Origin: an uncultured Selenomonas sp.
GTDB lineage: Bacteria > Bacillota > Negativicutes > Selenomonadales > Selenomonadaceae
DNA length: 5,836 bases
NCBI GenBank assembly: GCA_938045435.1
Contig: CALIBA010000181.1
Coordinates: 1 to 5,836 of the forward strand
Direction of reading: 5' to 3'
Position numbers and translations under genes: made by a program. The notes under the pieces were generated by a model. It did not search any database. It had not been told where the DNA came from and worked only from the letters and a program-made list of their open reading frames with translations. Below are positions 1-5,836 of the stretch, piece by piece (the first letter of the stretch is position 1; each line of letters starts with the position of its first letter).

Positions 1-930
1 TTTGCAAATAAAATCTGGAACGCCTCGCGCTACATGCTGATGAATCTCGAAGGAACAGACACTGCCTTTGTTCCCAACGAGAGCGATTATACGCTCGCCG
101 ACCGCTGGATTCTCTCACGCGCGGCACAAACGGCGCGCGATGTGACGGCGAACCTTGAAAACTATGAGCTGGGCGAAGCCGGACGCATGATCTATGAGTT
201 CCTGTGGAGCGAATTCTGTGACTGGTACATCGAGCTGACAAAGGCGCGCCTCTATGACAAGGAGCACCCGTGTGCGAAGAACACGGCACTCTTTGTTCTG
301 CGTACGATCTTGGAGCGTACGATGCGCCTCCTACATCCCTTTATGCCGTTTCTCACAGAGGAGATCTGGCAGAAACTGCCGCATACGGGCGAGAGCATTA
401 TGCGCGCGCCATGGGTAGAAGCTGTTGCATCGGATATTGACATGACAGCAGAGCGCGCGATGGGCGCCATCATGGAGGTCATTAAGACAGTGCGCAACCT
501 GCGTGCGGAGCTTGGCACCCCGCCGGGCAGGAAGAGCCCGCTCATCCTGCGTGTGCGTGACGGTGCGCTTGCGGAAACTTTTGCATCTCATGTGGATTAT
601 TTTCATGCGCTTGCCGCTGTCTCTGAGATCTCCTTCCTCGCGGCAGATGCCCCCGATCCGGAGAATGTGGTGACAGGGGCGCCTGCAGGTGCAGCGGTCT
701 ATCTGCCTATTGCGGGGCTGATTGACGTGGAGAAGGAGCGGGCGCGTCTTGAAAAGGAACGTGAAAATCTTGAAAAAGAGATTGCGCGCCTTTCGGGCAA
801 ACTCGCCAATGTTGGCTTTACGTCAAAGGCACCTGCACAGGTTGTTGCCGCAGAGCGTGAGAAACTGGCGGGGTATGAGGAAAAAGCCGCGCTTATGCGC
901 ACCCGTCTTGCGGATCTGGCGAAACTTTGA
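1..930 (+). CDS. valS: Valyl-tRNA synthetase, C-terminal part (5'-truncated by window edge)
   Basis: This is the last 309 residues of a class I aminoacyl-tRNA synthetase that charges tRNA-Val in the cytoplasm. The frame is open from base 1, and the first visible residues, FANKIWNASRY, are a hallmark of ValS at the start of the helical anticodon-binding domain. That domain continues through DRWILSR and FLWSEFCDWYIELTK to HPFMPFLTEEIWQ. The last ~65 residues, beginning at IDVEKERARLEKE, are a highly charged heptad-like region. They match the C-terminal coiled-coil arm typical of bacterial ValS, including the usual NxxF.sKAPxxVV-type motif (here NVGFTSKAPAQVV). The Rossmann catalytic core, editing domain, and HIGH and KMSKS motifs would lie upstream, outside the window. 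A Met at position 34 is an internal residue, not the start. The TGA stop is 9 nt before the preferred folC start, so the two are probably in one operon. Confidence 0.97.
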   Translation, partial: FANKIWNASRYMLMNLEGTDTAFVPNESDYTLADRWILSRAAQTARDVTANLENYELGEAGRMIYEFLWSEFCDWYIELTKARLYDKEHPCAKNTALFVLRTILERTMRLLHPFMPFLTEEIWQKLPHTGESIMRAPWVEAVASDIDMTAERAMGAIMEVIKTVRNLRAELGTPPGRKSPLILRVRDGALAETFASHVDYFHALAAVSEISFLAADAPDPENVVTGAPAGAAVYLPIAGLIDVEKERARLEKERENLEKEIARLSGKLANVGFTSKAPAQVVAAEREKLAGYEEKAALMRTRLADLAKL

Positions 931-933
931 GGT
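929..933 (+). promoter_or_regulatory. Shine-Dalgarno deciding the folC start
   Basis: GAGGT overlaps the valS stop codon. It lies 6 nt before ATG 940 but directly abuts ATG 934, so it can only serve the second ATG. This supports starting FolC at 940 and suggests translational coupling to valS. Confidence 0.6.
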
Positions 934-939
934 ATGCTG

Positions 940-2241
940 ATGGACTATCAGGAGGCCCTTGCCTATCTCGATGAACTGAATACATTCGGCATACGCTTGG
1001 GGCTCACGCGTATGGAGGAACTTTGTGCACGCCTTGGCAGTCCAGAGCGCAGCTTTGCCTCCATCCATGTTGCCGGCACGAATGGAAAAGGGTCTGTCGC
1101 ACAGATGATGGCCGCGGTCTGTCATGCCGCCGGCATCCGTACCGGGCGTTATCTTTCGCCCCACCTCATCTCCTATACGGAACGCATGAGCATAGATGAT
1201 CGCGATATTTCCGAGGAGACGTTTGCCGCGCTCCTCACGCGCGTCCGCCATGTCGCAGATGAGATGGCAGCGGCAGGACACGAGCACCCCACGCAGTTTG
1301 AGGCACTGACAGCGCTTGCCTTTTTATACTTTGCAGAGCAATCCGTGGAGGTTGCTGTCATTGAGACGGGTCTTGGCGGTCTGCTTGATTCCACGAATGT
1401 CATTCACCCTATGCTGACAATCATCACAAATGTGGCGATGGATCATGCCGACCGCTGTGGCGGGACACTCTTAGGGATAGCAGAGCACAAGGCGGGCATC
1501 ATCAAAGAGGGCGTGCCGCTCATCACGGCGGCGACGGGAGAGCCCCTCGCAATCATCCGTGCGCGTGCTCAGACACTGGGTGTGGACACGTTTATTTACG
1601 GTGTAGATTTTTCAGCGCAGATGGAGCTTTTTGCAGAGGGCCAGAGCGTCACGTTCCACGCCGTCCAGCAGGCTGCGCCGGCATCGTTTGCGCTTGCGCT
1701 TGCGGGGGGGTATCAAGCAGAGAATGCAGCCCTTGTCATCATGGCGGCAAAGCTTCTTGCGCGTGAGGATGCGCGCATCACCGAGGAAGCAGTGGGCACG
1801 GGGCTGTGCACCGTGCACCATCCTGCACGTTTTGAAATCCTCGCGCGGGAGCCGTATCCTATCGTCGTTGACGGTGCACATAACCCGGCTGGAATGGCGG
1901 CATTGCGTGCAGGACTGGATGCGTATTTCCCACAGGAACTACGGATCTTTTTGCTCGGCATCTTAAAGGACAAGGATATTGACGCCATGCTCGCAGCACT
2001 TTTGCGGCATGGCGATGAGGTCATCACTGTGCGCCCGCAGTCTGAGCGCGCAGCAGGTGCCGATTTTGTCGCGGCGGCGGCGGCTGAGATGGGGATCGAT
2101 GCGTTTGCCTGTGGTGACGTGCAGATGGGGACTTTCGAGGCGGCGCAGCGTGCCCATGCATCGGGGGGGCTGCTCGTCGTCTGCGGCTCTCTCTATCTGG
2201 TGGGCAGTGTGCGCCAGATGCTCATGGCGTCTTGGAGGTGA
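940..2241 (+). CDS. folC: Bifunctional folylpolyglutamate synthase / dihydrofolate synthase
   Basis: FolC is a cytoplasmic ATP-dependent Mur-ligase-family enzyme that adds glutamate to dihydropteroate and/or extends the polyglutamate tail of folates. The 433-residue product has the normal family length. Visible motifs are the P-loop HVAGTNGKGS (43-52), SPHL (73-76), TQFE (118-121), the ETGLGGLLDSTN block (142-153), the DH pair (168-169), and HKAGIIKEG (183-191), whose Lys is the family's carbamylated lysine. HPARFEIL (294-301) and the C-domain signature DGAHNP (311-316) follow. Start ATG 940 gives MDYQEALAYLDELNTFG, the usual FolC N-terminus, and has the better-spaced Shine-Dalgarno; ATG 934 would add two residues. 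Whether it has both activities or only polyglutamylation cannot be told from sequence. Two 7-G runs (1704-1710, 2163-2169) are crossed without loss of frame. The stop lies 4 nt before the next gene. Confidence 0.96.
   Translation: MDYQEALAYLDELNTFGIRLGLTRMEELCARLGSPERSFASIHVAGTNGKGSVAQMMAAVCHAAGIRTGRYLSPHLISYTERMSIDDRDISEETFAALLTRVRHVADEMAAAGHEHPTQFEALTALAFLYFAEQSVEVAVIETGLGGLLDSTNVIHPMLTIITNVAMDHADRCGGTLLGIAEHKAGIIKEGVPLITAATGEPLAIIRARAQTLGVDTFIYGVDFSAQMELFAEGQSVTFHAVQQAAPASFALALAGGYQAENAALVIMAAKLLAREDARITEEAVGTGLCTVHHPARFEILAREPYPIVVDGAHNPAGMAALRAGLDAYFPQELRIFLLGILKDKDIDAMLAALLRHGDEVITVRPQSERAAGADFVAAAAAEMGIDAFACGDVQMGTFEAAQRAHASGGLLVVCGSLYLVGSVRQMLMASWR
2234..2241 (+). promoter_or_regulatory. 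Shine-Dalgarno deciding the TTG start of the O-antigen ligase gene
   Basis: GGAGGTGA closely matches the anti-Shine-Dalgarno sequence and includes the folC stop codon. Its GGAGG core is 7 nt before TTG 2246. There is no ATG or GTG at comparable spacing in this frame, and the next in-frame ATG (2321) would remove the basic N-terminus. Confidence 0.75.
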
Positions 2242-2245
2242 GCCA

Positions 2246-3589
2246 TTGGCAGAGGATTATTTTGAGGCAAAGCGGCGGAAGGCACGCCGCCGTCATTGGA
2301 ATGAACGATTTGCCAAGGGGATGCTGTACGCTGTCTTAGCAGAGGCTTTTTTGATTCCGCTTGCACCTCTTGCTGCTATGGTGGCGCTGCTCATCGGCTG
2401 TGGCCTTTTGCTCCTGCGCCGGCATTTGGATCCGGCATTTCGTCTGCGCCGCCTGCACTACGATGCGCCTGTACTGCTTTTTGTCCTTGTGGCACTGGCC
2501 TCTGTGCTCGTGTCCCCAGATGTTTCGTTTAGTTTTTACAACTATTACCATCTTGTTCCCATCTACGCGCTGACCTATATTCTCGTAGGGCAAACGCTGC
2601 GTACACCAAAGGAGTTTGTACAAATCGTATGCGTGATGGCGGCGGCGGCGGGGCTTGTCATTCTCTATGGCTTTTATCAGTTTATCTTTGGTATCGACAT
2701 CTCTGCGATGAAATGGGTGGATGGAGACGCGTTTCCAGAACTTTCCAAACGGGTCTTTTCTACGTGGGAGAATCCCAATATCCTCGCAGGGTATCTTGAT
2801 ATTGTCATCTGTATGGCCGTCGGACTTATGACAAGTTTGCAGCGGGGGTGGCGTACTCTCGCCGCTGTGATTCTCGTTGGTGCTCTTGCCTGTCTTGCAA
2901 TGACCTATGCGCGTGGGGCATGTCTTGTCATCGCCGCTGTGCTTGCAGGCTATGGCGCACTGCGTGACTGGCGCATTCTCTTAGGGTTTATGCTTCTCGG
3001 TGCGGGGGCGTTATTTTTCGACCCCGTGCTTGCAGACCGACTGCTTTCCGTCTTTACGCGCATTGACACCTCATCTGAGATGCGTCTCGCGTTTTGGGAG
3101 AGCACCATTGCGATGATCCTTGACCATCCCTTTCTGGGCATCGGCTGGGGCGCGTACTTCATGGTATATCCGGACTATGATTTTTACTTGCAGGGTGCGC
3201 CTGTCCAGATCGTTCATGCACACAATATGTATCTGAACTACGCCGCAGAGATTGGTATTCCGGGGGCGCTGTCATTCCTGTGGTTCTTTTTTGGATCGCT
3301 GATTCTGGCCTTTCGCGTGCCGCGCCGGACACCTCCGTGGCAGGATGTGGCGGCAGCAAAGGACAGCACGTGGGACACTGTTGCTCAGGTACGCGCGGAT
3401 CTGACGCGCTGGCGTATGAGTAAATGCATGGAGGGGCTTTCGATTGGCCTTGGACTGGCGCTGGTTTCGATTGCCCTCAATGGACTGACCGATCATTTGC
3501 TCTTTAACATTCCCTCCTCGATGCTTCTCTTTATGCTCGCTGCGATGACGGCGGCGCTTTATGCGTGTGGGGAGACATGGAAAGGATGA
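2246..3589 (+). CDS. O-antigen ligase / polymerase family (Wzy_C-type) polytopic membrane protein
   Basis: This 447-residue integral inner-membrane protein probably transfers or polymerises lipid-linked polysaccharide on the periplasmic side. After a basic N-terminus (Lys/Arg-rich, residues 9-24) come about 10-12 hydrophobic segments, including roughly 27-57, 74-90, 103-118, 125-149, 178-197, 204-220, 222-237, 243-259, 338-356, 397-413 and 422-441. Family signatures are WENPN (174-178), YARGA (221-225), RLAFW (280-284) and HPFLGIGWG (294-302). The large periplasmic loop ends in HAHNMYL (324-330) followed by E335 and G337. H326 matches the conserved catalytic-type His of the WaaL/Wzy superfamily. 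A polar segment (357-396) sits between the last helices. The TTG start is chosen for its strong Shine-Dalgarno; the frame is open further upstream inside folC, but that stretch reads as a folC shadow. Ligase (WaaL), O-antigen polymerase (Wzy) or exopolysaccharide polymerase cannot be separated by sequence alone, and no glycosyltransferase cluster is visible here. Confidence 0.88.
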   Translation: MAEDYFEAKRRKARRRHWNERFAKGMLYAVLAEAFLIPLAPLAAMVALLIGCGLLLLRRHLDPAFRLRRLHYDAPVLLFVLVALASVLVSPDVSFSFYNYYHLVPIYALTYILVGQTLRTPKEFVQIVCVMAAAAGLVILYGFYQFIFGIDISAMKWVDGDAFPELSKRVFSTWENPNILAGYLDIVICMAVGLMTSLQRGWRTLAAVILVGALACLAMTYARGACLVIAAVLAGYGALRDWRILLGFMLLGAGALFFDPVLADRLLSVFTRIDTSSEMRLAFWESTIAMILDHPFLGIGWGAYFMVYPDYDFYLQGAPVQIVHAHNMYLNYAAEIGIPGALSFLWFFFGSLILAFRVPRRTPPWQDVAAAKDSTWDTVAQVRADLTRWRMSKCMEGLSIGLGLALVSIALNGLTDHLLFNIPSSMLLFMLAAMTAALYACGETWKG

Positions 3590-4245
3590 CTATGCAGGAA
3601 AATGCTTCGATATCCAAAGCGACCGTAGACCGTCTGCCGCTGTACTATCGCGGGCTGCGCCTGCTTGCAGAGGAGGGCGCTGTCATCGTGTCCTCGGAAG
3701 AACTCGGACGACGCCTCGCCATCAACCCGGAGCAGATCCGAAAGGATCTGACTTCCTTTGGACAGTTTGGCAAAAAAGGTGTTGGTTACTATGTTGATGA
3801 CCTCAAGGAAAGTGTCAAAAGCATTCTCGGTCTTGACCACCATTGGAACATTGCTGTTGTCGGTATGGGGCATCTCGGCACAGCGCTGGCGAATCATCAG
3901 CATTTTATCCAACTCGGCTTTCGGCTCGTGGCGCTCTTTGATACCAATCCGGCACTGATTGGCACGACGGTTGGTACGCACCGCGTGGAGGATGCGGCAC
4001 GCCTTTTTGAAATCGTTCGGGAGCGTATGGTGCAGATTGGGATTATCGCCGTCCCTGCGTCCTGCGCCCAGCGGGTTGCTGACGATCTTGTTGCGGCGGG
4101 GGTTCTCGGGATTTGGAACTTTGCGCCAGTCAAACTGCAAGTGCCGTCTACCGTTCCGTTTGTCAGTGAAGATCTCTCGGTCGGGCTGAGCAGCCTCTCG
4201 TATTATCTTGCAAATGGAGGCGCAGACGGCGATGGAGCGTCATAA
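3586..4245 (+). CDS. rex: Redox-sensing transcriptional repressor Rex
   Basis: Rex is a dimeric cytoplasmic repressor that binds operators when NADH/NAD+ is low and releases them when NADH rises, controlling fermentation and electron-transfer genes. The product (219 residues) is full length. The winged-helix domain includes SKATVDRLPLYYR (10-22), the recognition region IRKDLTSFGQFG (51-62) and the wing GKKGVGYYV (62-70). The Rossmann NAD(H) domain has VVGMGHLGTAL (91-101), the acidic strand end LFDTNP (117-122) and AVPAS (155-159). A C-terminal helix with LSYYL (204-208) follows, matching the domain-swapped helix of the family. ATG 3586 overlaps the previous stop as ATGA, typical of translational coupling. 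ATG 3592, with AAGGA 5 nt upstream, is almost as likely and would remove two residues; ATG 3577 is too close to its GGGGAG. No separate promoter is visible upstream. An intrinsic terminator follows the stop. Confidence 0.97.
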   Translation: MTMQENASISKATVDRLPLYYRGLRLLAEEGAVIVSSEELGRRLAINPEQIRKDLTSFGQFGKKGVGYYVDDLKESVKSILGLDHHWNIAVVGMGHLGTALANHQHFIQLGFRLVALFDTNPALIGTTVGTHRVEDAARLFEIVRERMVQIGIIAVPASCAQRVADDLVAAGVLGIWNFAPVKLQVPSTVPFVSEDLSVGLSSLSYYLANGGADGDGAS

Positions 4246-4293
4246 AAATACAGCGAATTAATGCGTGCTTGGACTTTTTTTCACAAATCACAG

Positions 4294-4331
4294 AAAATGC
4301 CGTCAATACAATCTTGACGGTATTTTTTTTT
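4294..4331 (+). terminator. Intrinsic terminator of the valS-folC-O-antigen ligase-rex operon
   Basis: A perfect 7-bp inverted repeat, CCGTCAA (4300-4306) with TTGACGG (4314-4320), encloses a 7-nt loop. The stem can be extended by a G-U pair, a T-A pair and A-T pairs down to 4294. A run of nine T (4323-4331) follows at once. This is a strong Rho-independent terminator for the + strand, 48 nt after the rex stop. The opposite strand has only a four-T run, so two-way termination is less likely. Confidence 0.9.
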
Positions 4332-4342
4332 CGTGATATTCT
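4314..4342 (+). promoter_or_regulatory. Candidate sigma-70-type promoter for the CoA-transferase gene
   Basis: TTGACG (4314-4319, 5/6 to the -35 consensus) is followed after exactly 17 bp by TATTCT (4337-4342, 4/6 to the -10 consensus), with TG at 4334-4335 forming an extended -10. Transcription would begin near 4349. The -35 box is also the 3' arm of the preceding terminator. An alternative is the perfect -10 hexamer TATAAT at 4353-4358, but it has only a poor -35 (TTCGTG at 4330-4335). The assignment is pattern-based only. Confidence 0.45.
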
Positions 4343-4527
4343 ATGAGACAGATATAATTGGTATATGCGACTATGATAATTCGTAGCTATTCAATACATT
4401 TCGCGGTATATGTTTTTCTTATATCAGCGGGGTTGGACGGGTGCGAATGACGTGGTGCGCAGACCAGAAGTGTATCAGAGTGCGTTGGAAACAAGAGTTT
4501 GCCAATGCGGCAGAGGGAGGTTTTTCT
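4343..4527 (+). other. Non-coding leader upstream of the CoA-transferase gene
   Basis: This stretch has no convincing gene and probably serves as a roughly 180-nt 5' leader. Its first half is AT-rich and its second half GC-rich. It contains an imperfect 6-bp hairpin (CTATGA 4371-4376 with TCGTAG 4381-4386, one G-U pair), a possible long-range 7-bp pairing of GATAATA-like arms (GATATAA 4351-4357 with TTATATC 4419-4425), an 8-bp direct repeat GGTATATG (4360-4367 and 4405-4412), and a 4-bp hairpin TGCC/GGCA (4500-4512) just before the Shine-Dalgarno. I do not recognise a known riboswitch or T-box in it. All of these elements are short enough to be chance. Confidence 0.35.
4514..4520 (+). promoter_or_regulatory. 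Strong Shine-Dalgarno of the CoA-transferase gene
   Basis: AGGGAGG ends 7 nt before ATG 4528. It favours this start over the in-frame ATG at 4447, which would add 27 residues and has no ribosome binding site of similar quality. Confidence 0.8.
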
Positions 4528-5836
4528 ATGATCGATATTTCCGATCGCGTGCCCAAGTCTTTGCAGGACAGAATTGTGAGTGCGGAAACAGCCGCGGAGT
4601 ATTTTTCCGATGGTATGACCATCGGTGCCAGCGGATTTACGCCGTCCGGTTATCCGAAAGCCGTACCGCTTGCTATTGCAGAGCGCATGAAGAAGAATCC
4701 GTTCAAAGTAAATATTTGGACGGGCGCCTCAACGGGGCCGGAGCTTGACGGCGCCATCACAGAGGCCGGCGGCATGAAACAGCGTATGCCGTACCAGACG
4801 AATACGGCGCTGCGCAATGCGATCAACAGCGGCAAGGTAAGTTACATCGACATGCACCTGTCGCAGATGGCACAGCAGGCGCGTGAGGGCTTCCTCGGCA
4901 AGATCGATGTCGCTCTTGTGGAAGCCGTTGCCATCACTGAGGAGGGCATCATCCCATCCACATCTGTCGGCAACACGCCGTCCTTTATCCAGAGTGCTGA
5001 TGTCGTCATCGTCGAGGTGAACACGAGCCAGCCGATGGAGCTCGTCGGTATGCATGACATCTACATTCCGCTCGATCCGCCGAACCGTCTGCCGATCCCG
5101 ATTACAAAGGCGGGTGATCGCATCGGGACGCACTTCATCCCGTGTCCGCTGGACAAGATCAAATACGTCGTGCCCAGTGACATTACGGATAAGACGCGTC
5201 CGCTTGCACCACTTGATGACGCATCGAAGAAGATGGGTGAGCTCACGGTTCAGTTCCTTTCGAAAGAGCTTGAAGAAGGGCGTATGCCCAAGGGGCTTTT
5301 GCCGCTTCAGTCCGGTGTTGGCAACGTAGCAAATGCCGTCATCTCCGGATTTGTCAACTCTGATTTCACCGATCTTGAGGTCTACACCGAAGTCATTCAG
5401 GACGGCATGTTTGACCTTGCGGATGCAGGCAAACTCAAAGCCGCATCCGGCACGGCATTCTCGCCATCACCCGAAGGTTTGCAGCGCTTCTACAAAGACA
5501 TCGATAAGTACAAGAAGATCATGATGCTCCGTCCGCAGGAGATCTCGAACAATCCTGAAGTCGTCCGCCGTCTCGGCGTCATCGCGATGAATACCGCCAT
5601 CGAGGTCGATATTTACGGCAATGTCAACTCCACCCACGTCATGGGCACGAAGATGATGAACGGCATCGGCGGCAGCGGCGACTTTGCACGCAATGCCTAC
5701 ATTACGATTTTCTTCACAACCTCCGAGGCAAAGGGCGGCAAGATCTCCTCGATCGTTCCGTTCTGCTCACACATCGACCATGGCTGCCATGACGTCGATG
5801 TCATCATCACGGAGCAGGGCGTTGCGGATCTGCGCG
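4528..5836 (+). CDS. Acetyl-CoA hydrolase/transferase family protein, likely succinyl-CoA:acetate/propionate CoA-transferase (3'-truncated by window edge)
   Basis: This is a class I CoA-transferase of the Cat1/AarC/YgfH (ScpC) type. It moves CoA between succinyl-CoA and acetate or propionate, a step in acetate- and propionate-forming fermentation in the cytoplasm. The 436 visible residues run off the window; relatives are about 490-540 residues, so perhaps 60-100 are missing. Motifs seen are DGMTIGASGFTPSGYPKAVP (28-47), TGASTGPELDG (65-75), SGVGNVANAV (262-271), EVYTEVIQDGMFDL (284-297) with E288 at the position of the catalytic Glu that forms the glutamyl-CoA thioester, NGIGGSGDFARNAY (378-391), and the C-terminal block SHIDHGCHDVDVIITEQGVADLR (written here only as landmarks H415, H421 and ITEQGVADLR at 427-436). 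The N-terminus fits the family from ATG 4528. Lys codons are largely AAG and Ile codons largely ATC, consistent with high expression. The exact acid substrate cannot be decided from sequence. Confidence 0.94.
   Translation, partial: MIDISDRVPKSLQDRIVSAETAAEYFSDGMTIGASGFTPSGYPKAVPLAIAERMKKNPFKVNIWTGASTGPELDGAITEAGGMKQRMPYQTNTALRNAINSGKVSYIDMHLSQMAQQAREGFLGKIDVALVEAVAITEEGIIPSTSVGNTPSFIQSADVVIVEVNTSQPMELVGMHDIYIPLDPPNRLPIPITKAGDRIGTHFIPCPLDKIKYVVPSDITDKTRPLAPLDDASKKMGELTVQFLSKELEEGRMPKGLLPLQSGVGNVANAVISGFVNSDFTDLEVYTEVIQDGMFDLADAGKLKAASGTAFSPSPEGLQRFYKDIDKYKKIMMLRPQEISNNPEVVRRLGVIAMNTAIEVDIYGNVNSTHVMGTKMMNGIGGSGDFARNAYITIFFTTSEAKGGKISSIVPFCSHIDHGCHDVDVIITEQGVADLR

Noticed and set aside
823..1287. 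154-residue minus-strand open frame across the valS-folC junction.
   Set aside because: It is antisense to two well-supported genes, including the FolC P-loop, and has no family resemblance.
1360..1512. FolC motif variants: GGLLDSTN instead of the common GGRxDATN, and HKAGI instead of EKAGI.
   Set aside because: From general knowledge of the family, these positions vary among Firmicutes FolC proteins; the P-loop, carbamylated Lys position and DGAHNP are intact, so there is no sign of inactivation.
1704..2169. Two runs of seven G in folC as possible frameshift or phase-variation sites.
   Set aside because: Both are crossed in frame, are short for phase variation, and lie in an essential-type housekeeping gene.
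1979..2245. Upstream extension of the O-antigen ligase frame by 89 codons inside folC.
   Set aside because: The extension is an out-of-frame reading of folC with Arg/Ser/Cys-rich shadow composition, and TTG 2246 has a near-perfect Shine-Dalgarno.
3559..4140. 193-residue minus-strand open frame opposite rex.
   Set aside because: It lies entirely over the conserved rex coding region and its product shows no recognisable motif; it is explained by GC-rich codon use on the + strand.
4360..4412. 8-bp direct repeat GGTATATG, 45 bp apart, as a possible regulator binding pair.
   Set aside because: A repeat of this length in about 200 nt of AT-rich sequence is readily expected by chance.
4447..4527. 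In-frame ATG at 4447 (and GTG at 4441) that would add 27-29 residues to the CoA-transferase.
   Set aside because: No good ribosome binding site precedes either, the added residues do not resemble the family N-terminus, and ATG 4528 has an excellent AGGGAGG at 7 nt.
4410..4748. 112-residue + strand frame starting in the leader and overlapping the CoA-transferase start.
   Set aside because: Most of it is an out-of-frame reading of the conserved CoA-transferase N-terminus, and no ribosome binding site precedes it.

Overview
The window looks like a housekeeping stretch from an anaerobic, fermentative diderm Firmicute of the Negativicutes (Selenomonas/Centipeda-like). This is inferred from three things: a Gram-positive-type Rex repressor and FolC, an O-antigen ligase/polymerase-family membrane protein that implies an outer membrane with polysaccharide, and a succinate/acetate-type CoA-transferase of the kind used in propionate or acetate fermentation. 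The DNA is moderately GC-rich (by eye somewhat above 50%). No database search was possible, so the genus is a guess.

Layout, all on the + strand. Positions 1-4245 hold the end of a tightly packed operon: the C-terminal part of valS (valyl-tRNA synthetase, cut by the left edge), folC (folylpolyglutamate/dihydrofolate synthase), a 447-residue O-antigen ligase-family polytopic membrane protein with a TTG start, and rex (NADH/NAD+-sensing repressor). The intergenic gaps are 9 nt, 4 nt and a 4-nt ATGA overlap, so the four genes are probably cotranscribed. A strong intrinsic terminator at 4294-4331 closes the operon.

Positions 4332-4527 are a non-coding leader. A plausible promoter (TTGACG, 17-bp spacer, TATTCT with an upstream TG) begins inside the 3' arm of the terminator. 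It would give a leader of roughly 180 nt ending in a strong Shine-Dalgarno. From 4528 to the right edge runs an acetyl-CoA hydrolase/transferase-family gene, very likely a succinyl-CoA:acetate/propionate CoA-transferase, with its catalytic Glu region intact and its C-terminus beyond the window.

The genes cover translation, C1 metabolism, cell-envelope polysaccharide and redox control of fermentation. The link most likely to be functional is Rex beside a fermentation CoA-transferase, but I found no convincing Rex operator in front of that gene, only one good half-site before the terminator. I saw no mobile element, CRISPR array, RNA gene or clearly novel system. The points most worth checking are the terminator/promoter overlap, the long leader and the O-antigen ligase-rex coupling.
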